From the NCBI RefSeq assembly GCF_949987535.1, contig NW_026646029.1, forward strand, positions 620,001 through 684,000: a stretch of DNA of 64,000 nt, read 5' to 3'. How positions within the stretch are numbered: position 1 is the stretch's first letter; every line of letters starts with the position of its first letter. Of this stretch, positions 1 through 10,557 are shown one piece after another. Position numbers and translations under genes: made by a program. This stretch comes from Balaenoptera acutorostrata (Eukaryota; Chordata; Mammalia; Artiodactyla; Balaenopteridae). The notes beneath the pieces are model-generated. The model was not told where the DNA came from, did not search any database, and saw nothing but the letters and a program-made list of their open reading frames with translations.

Positions 1-860
1 TCTATAAGTGATATCTTATGATAAGTGTCTTTTTCTGTGTGACTTATTTCACTTAGAATCGTCGTACCTAAATCCACTCATCGTGCTGCTACTAGCCTTA
101 TGACGTGGATTTCATGGCTGAGTGATATTCCATTGTACATGAGGACCACAACTTCTGTATCCATTTTTCTCTTTCCTAGGATATTTAAGGTGTAATGAAG
201 TGGGGGTTCTTGTCAACAGAGCAGCCCTAAACTTTGGGGTGCCTGTGTCTTGCTGATTTTTAGTTTTCCCAATTTATACGCCCATGAGTGGAAGTGCCCT
301 ATGCTCTCCAAGCTGTGTTTTTTAGATGTTTCAGGACACACCGTACACTTCTCCAGAGTGGCTGTTGGCAATTTACATCCCGCCTATCAGCGTAGCAAGG
401 CTCCCATTTCTCCATGGCCGGTCCTGCATTTCTGGTTTGGACACTTTTTTCCGCATGGCCCTTTTGCCCGCTGGGAAGCGAGACTTCTTTGGAGCGCTGA
501 TTTGCATTTCCAGGTTGCTTGGTTGGCCAAAAAGGGCGTATGCGTTTTTTCCTGAATATATTCTGGTAAAAACGCATACGCCCTTTTTGGCCAAGGGCAT
601 CATTGTCCACGTTTTGCCGCTTTTCATGTGCTTTCAAGGTGATTCGAATCTAACTCCTGAAATATGTTTCCTGCAATTCTGCCTTGCTTTCAAAGCCTCT
701 TCGTTGCCTTCCCTCAATATATTTGTGGACGAGAGTTATCATTTATAACTCTGCAGGTTTGTGAATGGCAGTGCCCCTGAGCTCCATTTTTCCAGTTGCT
801 TTTTTGGGAGCTGGCCGCAAAAGTGCAGGATTGCTTCAGGCCCTCTTCTGGTTCTGGGGG
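1..860 (-). mobile_element. Antisense L1 fragment, left part cut by window edge (monomer 1)
   Basis: Read on the minus strand this is the C-terminal part of L1 ORF2. On the plus strand it follows the typical antisense L1 wording in order: 'ataagtgatatc', 'acttatttcacttag', 'ggctgagtgatattccattg', 'tttggggtgcctgtgtctt', 'gagtggctgttggcaattt', 'tttctccatgg', 'gctgatttgcatttcc' and 'cttttcatgtgc'. Similarity fades at about 860, so that boundary is approximate. The block is interrupted at 523-594 by the 72 bp palindrome. The L1 3' end belonging to this piece lies to the left of the window. Confidence 0.88.
299..637 (-). pseudogene. L1 ORF2 C-terminal remnant carrying the palindrome (representative)
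   Basis: The minus-strand frame (112 codons here) is the L1 ORF2 frame. Residues near QPLWRSVRCVLKHLK correspond to the conserved QPLWR...LKKLK stretch close to the ORF2 C-terminus, and the preceding part has the spacing of the C-x(n)-H/C-rich L1 tail, although most cysteines are lost. The amino half is encoded by the palindrome, so it is not L1-derived. The frame is lost after VLKHLK by a net shift of one base relative to L1. It is a non-functional fragment with no reverse-transcriptase or endonuclease domain. The same open frame in nearly all monomers reflects shared descent, not selection. Confidence 0.8.
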
Positions 861-1410
861 GCAGGCTGAGCTTGTGGTTAATTCTTCTTCCTGATGGGAA
901 AATAGAGTGACCTGTGCCTGTCCCAACCCCTAGAGCTAGTCTCTCATTGGTTCCCCCTCTTCCCGTTCATCCTCAGGACAAATTGCAACCTGTACGGAAC
1001 AGGAGGTTAAAGGTGCTGATTCTCCAAGGAGGGAGATGGCTAGTAAAACGGCTGGAATGGCGAACCCGAGCACAAGGAGATGAGAAATGAGGTGCGTTTT
1101 AGAAACCTTTCCCGATCACACGGTGTACCATCTTCTGGGTTTCTCATGCATGTTTTCGACGTAGGAAGATGCCCTTGAACCTGGAGATTTGGGACCCATG
1201 GGATGGGTACCATGCAGTATTACTTGAAAGGGTCTGCGTTGGCTCACGCAACCTCACCAAACCTCTCAGCCCCAAGAGTGTCCACCCTTATGTCTCAATC
1301 AGCTGTGGGTCTACATATGGTCAATCCAGGTTGCATCACAGCCCCTGAACGAATTTTGTAATAATTTCTCTCTCTTTCACTGTCTTTGTTTCACGGGTTT
1401 TGAAAAGTAA
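861..1410. repeat. Monomer segment of unknown origin (representative, monomer 1)
   Basis: About 550 bp between the two edges of the L1 block show no L1 wording I can follow and no SINE, LTR or DNA-transposon terminus I recognise. No frame is consistently open. It recurs once per monomer, for example at 2622-3170. It may be the pre-L1 ancestor of the satellite or older L1 sequence too diverged to recognise by eye. Confidence 0.6.
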
Positions 1411-2621
1411 TTTCTTTTTATAATGGGGTTTAGCTGTTTTTCACGGCTGTGTTTATGCCGCTTTACACCCCCTTGACTCACTTACAGAGAGATATCAATA
1501 CATAGGTTTGAAGATTCTTAATAGTCAGATATATTCTTGTGTGGTGAATAGGGGGTGTTGAGGCCAGTTCACTGAGCAAGGAGTAGGTCTTGTCTACTAC
1601 ATATTGGGTTTATGGAACGGTATCTGAGCTAATTTGAAACCCTTGTTTTATGCATCACCCCACCTCACCTTTCCCGTTCAGCAGCCATAGTGTGTTTTCT
1701 GAACGTGTGACTCTGTTCTGTTTTGTAATTCAGTTCAAGTGTAGCTTTTTTTACATTCCCTCTATAAGTGATATCTTATGATAAGTGTCTTTTTCTGTGT
1801 GACTTATTTCACTTAGAATCGTCGTACCTAAATCCACTCATCGTGCTGTTACTAGACTTATGACGTGGATTTCATGGCTGAGTGATATTCCATTGTACAT
1901 GAGGACCACAACTTCTTTATCCACTTTTCTCTTTCCTAGGATATTTAAGGTGTAATGAAGTGGGGGGTTCTTGTCAACAGAGCAGCCCTAAACTTTGGGG
2001 TGCCTGTGTCTTGCTGATTTTTAGTTTTCCCAATTTATACGCCCATGAGTGGAAGTGCCCTATGCTCTCCAAGCTGTGTTTTTTAGATGTTTCAGGACAC
2101 ACCGTACACTTCTCCAGAGTGGCTGTTGGCAATTTACATCCCGCCCATCAGCGTAGCAAGGCTCCCATTTCTCCATGGCCGGTCCTGCATTTCTGGTTTG
2201 GACAGTTTTTTCCGCATGGCCCTTTTGCCCGCTGGGAAGCGAGACTTCTTTGGAGCCCTGATTTGCCTTTCCAGGTGGCTTGGTTGGCCAAAAAGGGCGT
2301 ATGCGTTTTTTCCTGAATATATTCAGGAAAAAACGCATACGCCCTTTTTGGCCAAGGGCATCATTGTCCACGTTTTGCCGCTTTTCATGTGCTTTCAAGG
2401 CGATTCGAATCTACCTCCTGAAATCTGTTTCCTGCAATTCTGCCTTGCTTTCAAAGCCTCTTCGTTGCCTTCCCTCAATATATTTGTGGACGAGAGTTAT
2501 CATTTATAACTCTGCAGGTTTGTGAATTGCAGTGCCCCTGAGCTCCATTTTTCCAGTCGCTTTTTTGGGAGCTGGCCGCAAAAGTGCAGGATTGCTTCAG
2601 GCCCTCTTCTGGTTCTGGGGG
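1411..2621 (-). mobile_element. Complete antisense L1 block across a monomer boundary (representative of every monomer junction)
   Basis: The block begins at a T-rich stretch ('tttcttttta', 1411-1420) that reads as a degraded L1 poly-A tail in antisense. It then covers the L1 3' UTR ('ggtttagctg', 'gctgtgtttatgcc', 'ggagtaggtcttgtctac'), the ORF2 stop region and the ORF2 C-terminal coding part, fading at about 2621. The monomer boundary at 1761 is an arbitrary phase point inside this L1 piece. The L1 copy is 5'-truncated, as usual for L1. The same block recurs at the same phase in all 36 junctions, so the L1 inserted before the array was amplified. The palindrome at 2284-2355 interrupts it. 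Confidence 0.88.
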
Positions 2622-3519
2622 GCAGGCTGAGCTTGTGGTTAATTCTTCTTCCTGATGGGAAAATAGAGTGACCTGTGCCTGTCCCAACCCCTAGAGCTAG
2701 TCTCTCATTGGTTCCCCCTCTTCCTGTTCATCCTCAGGACAAATTGCAACCTGTACGGATCAGGAGGTTAAAGGTGCTGATTCTCCAAGGAGGGAGATGG
2801 CTAATAAAGCAGCTGGAATGGCGAACCCGAGCACAAGGAGATGAGAAATGAGGTGCGTTTTAGAAACCTTTCCCGATCACACGGTGTACCATCTTCTGGG
2901 TTTCTCAAGCATGTTTTCGACGTAGGAAGATGCCCTTGAACCTGGAGATTTGGGACCCATGGGATGGGTACCATGCAGTATTACTTTAAAGGGTCTGCGT
3001 TGGCTCACGCAACCTCACCAAACCTCTCAGCCCCAAGAGTGTCCACCCTTATGTCTCAATCAGCTGTGGGTCTAGATATGGTCAATCCAGTTTGCATCAC
3101 AGCCCCTGAACGAATTTTGTAAGAATTTCTCTCTCTTTCACTGTCTTTGTTTCACGGGTTTTGAAAAGTAATTTCTTTTTATAATCGGGTTTAGCTGCTT
3201 TTCACGGCTGTGTTTATGCCGCTTTACACCCCCTTGACTCACTTACAGAGAGATATCAATACATAGGTTTGAAGATTCTTACTAGTCAGATATATTCTTG
3301 TGCGGTGAAAAGGGGGTGTTGAGGCCAGTTCACTGAGCAAGGAGTAGGTCTTGTATACTACATATTGGGTTTATGGAACGGTATCTGAGCTAATTTGAAA
3401 CCCTTGTTTTATGCATCACCCCACCTCACCTTTCCCGTTCAGCAGCCATAGTGTGTTTTCTGTACGTGTGACTCTGTTCTCTTTTGTAATTCAGTTCAAG
3501 TGTAGCGGTTTTCATTCCC
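1761..3519 (+). repeat. Satellite monomer 2 (B type), 1759 bp
   Basis: Perfect palindrome at 2284-2355. B-type markers: one extra G in 'gtggggggttc', 'ggacagttttttcc', 'ggagccctga', 'caggtggctt', 'aataaagcagc', and the 2 bp deletion at the right junction. One gain and a loss of two give 1,759 bp. Confidence 0.97.
2284..2355. mobile_element. 72 bp perfect palindrome, mariner-type MITE-like hairpin (representative, monomer 2)
   Basis: Two 36-nt arms, no spacer: the left arm starts TTGGCCAAAAAGGGCG, the centre is CCTGAATATATTCAGG, and the right arm is its exact reverse complement. Symmetry stops at the outer flanks (G on both sides). The tip TTGGCCAAAAAG followed by CG-rich then TTTTTTCC resembles, from memory, short palindromic mariner elements of ruminant genomes that gave rise to hairpin microRNAs (miR-2284/2285 type). 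It sits inside the antisense L1 ORF2 block, between plus-strand text equivalent to 'gatttgcatttc' and 'cttttcatgtgc', so it inserted into, or arose within, the L1 part. Each monomer has one copy. The palindrome itself is certain; the mariner assignment is an inference. Confidence 0.75.
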
Positions 3520-5279
3520 TCTATAAGTGATATCTTATGATAAGTGTCTTTTTCTGTGTGACTTATTTCACTTAGAATCGTCGTACCTAAATCCACTCAT
3601 CGTGCTGCTACTAGCCTTATGACGTGGATTTCATGGCTGAGTGATATTCCATTGTACATGAGGACGACAACTTCTGTATCCATTTTTCTCTTTCCTAGGA
3701 TATTTAAGGTGTAATGAAGTGGGGGTTCTTGTCAACAGAGCAGCCCTAAACTTTGGGGTGCCTGTGTCTTGCTGATTTTTAGTTTTCCCAATTTATACGC
3801 CCATGAGTGGAAGTGCCCTATGCTCTCCAAGCTGTGTTTTTTAGATGTTTCAGGACACACCGTACACTTCTCCAGAGTGGCTGTTGGCAATTTACATCCC
3901 GCCTATCAGTGTAGCAAGGCTCCCATTTCTCCATGGCCGGTCCTGCATTTCTGGTTTGGACACTTTTTTCCGCATGGCCCATTTGCCCGCTGGGAAGCGA
4001 GACTTCTTTGGAGCGCTGATTTGCATTTCCAGGTTGCTTGGTTGGGCAAAAAGGGCGTATGCGTTTTTTCCTGAATATATTCAGGAAAAAACGCATACGC
4101 CCTTTTTGGCCAAGGGCATCATTGTCCACGTTTTGCCGCTTTTCATGTGCTTTCAAGGTGATTCGAATCTACCTCCTGAAATCTGTTTCCTGCAATTCTG
4201 CCTTGCTTTCAAAGCCTCTTCGTTGCCTTCCCTCAATATATTTGTGGACGAGAGTTATCATTTATAACTCTGCAGGTTTGTGAATGGCAGTGCCCCTGAG
4301 CTCCATTTTTCCAGTTGCTTTTTTGGGAGCTGGCCGCAAAAGTGCAGGATTGCTTCAGGCCCTCTTCTGGTTCTGGGGGGCAGGCTGAGCTTGTGGTTAA
4401 TTCTTCTTCCTAATGGGAAAATAGAGTGACCTGTGCCTGTCCCAACCCCTAGAGCTAGTCTCTCATTGGTTCCCCCTCTTCCCGTTCATCCTCAGGACAA
4501 ATTGCAACCTGTACGGGACAGGAGGTTAAAGGTGCTGATTCTCCAAGGAGGGAGATGGCTAGTAAAGCGGCTGGAATGGCGAACCCGAGCACAAGGAGAT
4601 GAGAAATGAGGTGCGTTTTAGAAACCTTTCCGGATCACACGGTGTACCATCTTCTGGGTTTCTCATGCATGTTTTCGACGTAGGAAGATGCCCTTGAACC
4701 TGGAGATTTGGGACCCATGGGATGGGTACCATGCAGTATTACTTTAAAGGGTCTGCGTTGGCTCACGCAACCTCACCAAACCTCTCAGCCCCAAGAGTGT
4801 CCACCCTTATGTCTCAATCAGCTGTGGGTCTAGATATGGTCAATCCAGGTTGCATCACAGCCCCTGAACGAATTTTGTAAGAATTTCTCTCTCTTTCACT
4901 GTCTTTGTTTCACGGGTTTTGAAAAGTAATTTCTTTTTATAATGGGGTTTAGCTGCTTTTCACGGCTGTGTTTATGCCGCTTTACACCCCCTTGACTCAC
5001 TTACAGAGCGATATCAATACATAGGTTTGAAGATTCTTACTAGTCAGATGTATTCTTCTGCGGTGAATAGGGGGTGTTGAGTCAGGTTCACTGAGCAAGG
5101 AGTAGGTCTTGTCTACTACATATTGGGTTTATGGAACGGTATCTGAGCTAATTTGAAACCCTTGTTTTATGCATCACCCCACCTCACCTTTCCCGTTCAG
5201 CAGCCATAGTGTGTTTTCTGAACGTGTGACTCTGTTCTGTTTTGTAATTCAGTTCAAGTGTAGCTTTTTTTACATTCCC
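3520..5279 (+). repeat. Satellite monomer 3 (A type), 1760 bp
   Basis: Palindrome at 4042-4113 with one left-arm mismatch (G at 4046). The 5' half is close to monomer 1 ('ttctgtatccattttt', 'cccgcctatcag'). The 3' half differs from monomers 1 and 5 ('gatgtattcttctgcgg', 'gagtcaggttc'). Confidence 0.97.
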
Positions 5280-7038
5280 TCTATAAGTGATATCTTATGA
5301 TAAGTGTCTTTTTCTGTGTGACTTATTTCACTTAGAATCGTCGTACCTAAATCCACTCATCGTGCTGTTACTAGACTTATGACGTGGATTTCATGGCTGA
5401 GTGATATTCCATTGTACATGAGGACCACAACTTCTTTATCCACTTTTCTCTTTCCTAGGATATTTAAGGTGTAATGAAGTGGGGGGTTCTTGTCAACAGA
5501 GCAGCCCTAAACTTTGGGGTGCCTGTGTCTTGCTGATTTTTAGTTTTCCCAATTTATACGCCCATGAGTGGAAGTGCCCTATGCTCTCCAAGCTGTGTTT
5601 TTTAGATGTTTCAGGACACACCGTACACTTCTCCAGAGTGGCTGTTGGCAATTTACATCCCGCCCATCAGCGTAGCAAGGCTCCCATTTCTCCATGGCCG
5701 GTCCTGCATTTCTGGTTTGGACAGTTTTTTCCGCATGGCCCTTTTGCCCGCTGGGAAGCGAGACTTCTTTGGAGCCCTGATTTGCCTTTCCAGGTGGCTT
5801 GGTTGGCCAAAAAGGGCGTATGCGTTTTTTCCTGAATATATTCAGGAAAAAACGCATACGCCCTTTTTGGCCAAGGGCATCATTGTCCACGTTTTGCCGC
5901 TTTTCATGTGCTTTCAAGGCGATTCGAATCTACCTCCTGAAATCTGTTTCCTGCAATTCTGCCTTGCTTTCAAAGCCTCTTCGTTGCCTTCCCTCAATAT
6001 ATTTGTGGACGAGAGTTATCATTTATAACTCTGCAGGTTTGTGAATTGCAGTGCCCCTGAGCTCCATTTTTCCAGTCGCTTTTTTGGGAGCTGGCCGCAA
6101 AAGTGCAGGATTGCTTCAGGCCCTCTTCTGGTTCTGGGGGGCAGGCTGAGCTTGTGGTTAATTCTTCTTCCTGATGGGAAAATAGAGTGACCTGTGCCTG
6201 TCCCAACCCCTAGAGCTAGTCTCTCATTGGTTCCCCCTCTTCCTGTTCATCCTCAGGACAAATTGCAACCTGTACGGATCAGGTGGTTAAAGGTGCTGAT
6301 TCTCCAAGGAGGGAGATGGCTAATAAAGCAGCTGGAATGGCGAACCCGAGCACAAGGAGATGAGAAATGAGGTGCGTTTTAGAAACCTTTCCCGATCACA
6401 CGGTGTACCATCTTCTGGGTTTCTCATGCATGTTTTCGACGTAGGAAGATGCCCTTGAACCTGGAGATTTGGGACCCATGGGATGGGTACCATGCAGTAT
6501 TACTTTAAAGGGTCTGCGTTGGCTCACGCAACCTCACCAAACCTCTCAGCCCCAAGAGTGTCCACCCTTATGTCTCAATCAGCTGTGGGTCTAGATATGG
6601 TCAATCCAGGTTGCATCACAGCCCCTGAACGAATTTTGTAAGAATTTCTCTCTCTTTCACTGTCTTTGTTTCACGGGTTTTGAAAAGTAATTTCTTTTTA
6701 TAATGGGGTTTAGCTGCTTTTCACGGCTGTGTTTATGCCGCTTTACACCCCCTTGACTCACTTACAGAGAGATATCAATACATAGGTTTGAAGATTCTTA
6801 CTAGTCAGATATATTCTTGTGCGGTGAAAAGGGGGTGTTGAGGCCAGTTCACTGAGCAAGGAGTAGGTCTTGTCTACTACATATTGGGTTTATGGAACGG
6901 TATCTGAGCTAATTTGAAACCCTTGTTTTATGCATCACCCCACCTCACCTTTCCCGTTCAGCAGCCATAGTGTGTTTTCTGTACGTGTGACTCTGTTCTC
7001 TTTTGTAATTCAGTTCAAGTGTAGCGGTTTTCATTCCC
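5280..7038 (+). repeat. Satellite monomer 4 (B type), 1759 bp
   Basis: Perfect palindrome at 5803-5874. It has all B-type markers of monomer 2, with a private T in 'caggtggttaaagg' (about 6283). Confidence 0.97.
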
Positions 7039-8798
7039 TCTATAAGTGATATCTTATGATAAGTGTCTTTTTCTGTGTGACTTATTTCACTTAGAATCGT
7101 CGTACCTAAATCCACTCATCGTGCTGCTACTAGCCTTATGACGTGGATTTCATGGCTGAGTGATATTCCATTGTACATGAGGACCACAACTTCGTTATCC
7201 ACTTTTCTCTTTCCTAGGATATTTAAGGTGTAATGAAGTGGGGGTTCTTGTCAACAGAGCAGCCCTAAACTTTGGGGTGCCTGTGTCTTGCTGATTTTTA
7301 GTTTTCCCAATTTATACGCCCATGAGTGGAAGTGCCCTATGCTCTCCAAGCTGTGTTTTTTAGATGTTTCAGGACACACCGTACACTTCTCCAGAGTGGC
7401 TGTTGGCAATTTACATCCCGCCCATCAGCGTAGCAAGGCTCCCCTTTCTCCATGGCTGGTCCTGCATTTCTGGTTTGGACACTTTTTTCCGCATGGCCCT
7501 TTTGCCCGCTGGGAAGCGAGACTTCTTTGGAGCGCTGATTTGCCTTTCCAGGTTGCTTGGTTGGCCAAAAAGGGCGTATGCGTTTTTTCCTGAATATATT
7601 CAGGAAAAACCGCATACGCCCTTTTTGGCCAAGGGCATCATTGTCCACGTTTTGCCGCTTTTCATGTGCTTTCAAGGCGATTCGAATCTACCTCCTGAAA
7701 TCTGTTTCCTGCAATTCTGCCTTGCTTTCAAAGCCTCTTCGTTGCCTTCCCTCAATATATTTGTGGACGAGAGTTATCATTTATAACTCTGCAGGTTTGT
7801 GAATTGCAGTGCCCCTGAGCTCCATTTTTCCAGTCGCTTTTTTGGGAGCTGGCCGCAAAAGTGCAGGATTGCTTCAGGCCCTCTTCTGGTTCTGGGGGGC
7901 AGGCTGAGCTTGTGGTTAATTCTTCTTCCTGATGGGAAAATAGAGTGACCTGTGCCTGCCCCAACCCCTAGAGCTAGTCTCTCATTGGTTCCCTGTCTTC
8001 CCGTTCATCCTCAGGACAAATTGCAACCTGTACGGAACAGGAGGTTAAAGGTGCTGATTCTCCAAGGAGGGAGATGGCTAGTAAAGCGGCTGGAATGGCG
8101 AACCCGAGCACAAGGAGATGAGAAATGAGGTGCGTTTTAGAAACCTTTCCGGATCACACGGTGTACCATCTTCTGGGTTTCTCATGCATGTTTTCGACGT
8201 AGGAAGATGCCCTTGAACCTGGAGATTTGGGACCCATGGGATGGGTACCATGCAGTATTACTTTAAAGGGTCTGCGTTGGCTCACGCAACCTCACCAAAC
8301 CTCTCAGCCCCAAGAGTGTCCACCCTTATGTCTCAATCAGCTGTGGGTCTAGATATGGTCAATCCAGGTTGCATCACAGCCCCTGAACGAATTTTGTAAG
8401 AATTTCTCTCTCTTTCACTGTCTTTGTTTCATGGGTTTTGAAAAGTAATTTCTTTTTATAATGGGGTTTAGCTGTTTTTCACGGCTGTGTTTATGCCGCT
8501 TTACACCCCCTTGACTCACTTACAGAGAGATATCAATACATAGAGTTGAAGATTCTTAATAGTCAGATATATTCTTGTGTGGTGAATAGGGGGTGTTGAG
8601 GCCAGTTCACTGAGCAAGGAGTAGGTCTTGTCTACTACATATTGGGTTTATGGAACGGTATCTGAGCTAATTTGAAACCCTTGTTTTATGCATCACCCCA
8701 CCTCACCTTTCCCGTTCAGCAGCCATAGTGTGTTTTCTGAACGTGTGACTCTGTTCTGTTTTGTAATTCAGTTCAAGTGTAGCGTTTTTTACATTCCC
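7039..8798 (+). repeat. Satellite monomer 5 (A type), 1760 bp
   Basis: Palindrome at 7561-7632 with the common A-to-C change in the right arm (7610). It is the first monomer with 'ttcgttatcc' and 'gctccccttt', the majority state to the right. Its 3' half matches monomer 1. Private: 'ttccctgtcttcc', 'tagagttgaag'. Confidence 0.97.
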
Positions 8799-10557
8799 TC
8801 TATAAGTGATATCTTATGATAAGTGTCTTTTTCTGTGTGACTTATTTCACTTAGAATCGTCGTACCTAAATCCACTCATCGTGCTGTTACTAGACTTATG
8901 ACGTGGATTTCATGGCTGAGTGATATTCCATTGTACATGAGGACCACAACTTCTTTATCCACTTTTCTCTTTCCTAGGATATTTAAGGTGTAATGAAGTG
9001 GGGGGTTCTTGTCAACAGAGCAGCCCTAAACTTTGGGGTGCCTGTGTCTTGCTGATTTTTAGTTTTCCCAATTTATACGCCCATGAGTGGAAGTGCCCTA
9101 TGCTCTCCAAGCTGTGTTTTTTAGATGTTTCAGGACACACCGTACACTTCTCCAGAGTGGCTGTTGGCAATTTACATCCCGCCCATCAGCGTAGCAAGGC
9201 TCCCATTTCTCCATGGCCGGTCCTGCATTTCTGGTTTGGACAGTTTTTTCCGCATGGCCCTTTTGCCCGCTGGGAAGCGAGACTTCTTTGGAGCCCTGAT
9301 TTGCCTTTCCAGGTGGCTTGGTTGGCCAAAAAGGGCGTATGCGTTTTTTCCTGAATATATTCAGGAAAAAACGCATACGCCCTTTTTGGCCAAGGGCATC
9401 ATTGTCCACGTTTTGCCGCTTTTCATGTGCTTTCAAGGCGATTCGAATCTACCTCCTGAAATCTGTTTCCTGCAATTCTGCCTTGCTTTCAAAGCCTCTT
9501 CGTTGCCTTCCCTCAATATATTTGTGGACGAGAGTTATCATTTATAACTCTGCAGGTTTGTGAATTGCAGTGCCCCTGAGTTCCATTTTTCCAGTCGCTT
9601 TTTTGGGAGCTGGCCGCAAAAGTGCAGGATTGCTTCAGGCCCTCTTCTGGTTCTGGGGGGCAGGCTGAGCTTGTGGTTAATTCTTCTTCCTGATGGGAAA
9701 ATAGAGTGACCTGTGCCTGTCCCAACCCCTAGAGCTAGTCTCTCATTGGTTCCCCCTCTTCCCGTTCATCCTCAGGACAAATTGCAACCTGTACGGAACA
9801 GGAGGTTAAAGGTGCTGATTCTCCAAGGAGGGAGATGGCTAATAAAGCAGCTGGAATGGCGAACCCGAGCACAAGGAGATGAGAAATGAGGTGCGTTTTA
9901 GAAACCTTTCCCGATCACACGGTGTACCATCTTCTGGGTTTCTCAAGCATGTTTTCGTCGTAGGAAGATGCCCTTGAACCTGGAGATTTGGGACCCATGG
10001 GATGGGTACCATGCAGTATTACTTTAAAGGGTCTGCGTTGGCTCACGCAACCTCACCAAACCTCTCAGCCCCAAGAGTGTCCACCCTTATGTCTCAATCA
10101 GCTGTGGGTCTAGATATGGTCAATCCAGGTTGCATCACAGCCCCTGAACGAATTTTGTAAGAATTTCTCTCTCTTTCACTGTCTTTGTTTCACGGGTTTT
10201 GAAAAGTAATTTCTTTTTATAATGGGGTTTAGCTGCTTTTCACGGCTGTGTTTATGCCGCTTTACACCCCCTTGACTCACTTACAGAGAGATATCAATAC
10301 ATAGGTTTGAAGATTCTTACTAGTCAGATATATTCTTGTGCGGTGAAAAGGGGGTGTTGAGGCCAGTTCACTGAGCAAGGAGTAGGTCTTGTCTACTACA
10401 TATTGGGTTTATGGAACGGTATCTGAGCTAATTTGAAACCCTTGTTTTATGCATCACCCCACCTCACCTTTCCCGTTCAGCAGCCATAGTGTGTTTTCTG
10501 AACGTGTGACTCTGTTCTCTTTTGTAATTCAGTTCAAGTGTAGCGGTTTTCATTCCC
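8799..10557 (+). repeat. Satellite monomer 6 (B type), 1759 bp
   Basis: Perfect palindrome at 9322-9393. Last of the three B-type units. Private: 'gagttccattt' and 'ttttcgtcgtagg'. Confidence 0.97.

Larger units (their letters stand above)
1..1760 (+). repeat. Satellite monomer 1 (A type), 1760 bp
   Basis: Palindrome at 523-594 with two mismatches in the right arm (564 and 567). Left-end variants: 'ttctgtatccattttt', 'gctcccattt', 'cccgcctatcag'. The 3' half has 'cttaatagtcag' and 'ttgtgtggtg', shared with monomer 5. The downstream junction reads 'gtagctttttttac'. Confidence 0.97.
1..10557 (+). repeat. Dimeric higher-order repeat, three A-B pairs (~3,519 bp)
   Basis: B units (1761-3519, 5280-7038, 8799-10557) share the same set of diagnostic variants and recur at exactly 3,519 bp. 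The intervening A units lack them. The A units are more mixed: 1 and 3 agree in the 5' half, 1 and 5 in the 3' half. Confidence 0.9.

Noticed and set aside
326..748. A plus-strand 140-codon open frame present in almost every monomer (starting MFQDTPYTSPEW)
   Set aside because: It is antisense to the L1 ORF2 remnant and reads straight through the palindrome. Conservation follows from recent array homogenisation; monomers 11, 23 and 28 lose the start with no other effect. No domain or signal supports a protein.
714..926. A minus-strand 70-codon frame in most monomers (starting MGQAQVTLF)
   Set aside because: It has no recognisable family and no coding signature beyond monomer identity, and a single 1 bp loss in monomer 24 truncates it. 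Treated as a chance frame.
1960..2316. Longer 118-codon plus-strand frame in monomers with the extra G
   Set aside because: It is merely a frameshifted extension of the recurrent 101-codon frame, created by a G-run length variant.
2284..2355. Rho-independent terminator
   Set aside because: The hairpin is flanked by T and A runs internally, but the context is a eukaryotic satellite; a bacterial terminator reading has no support.
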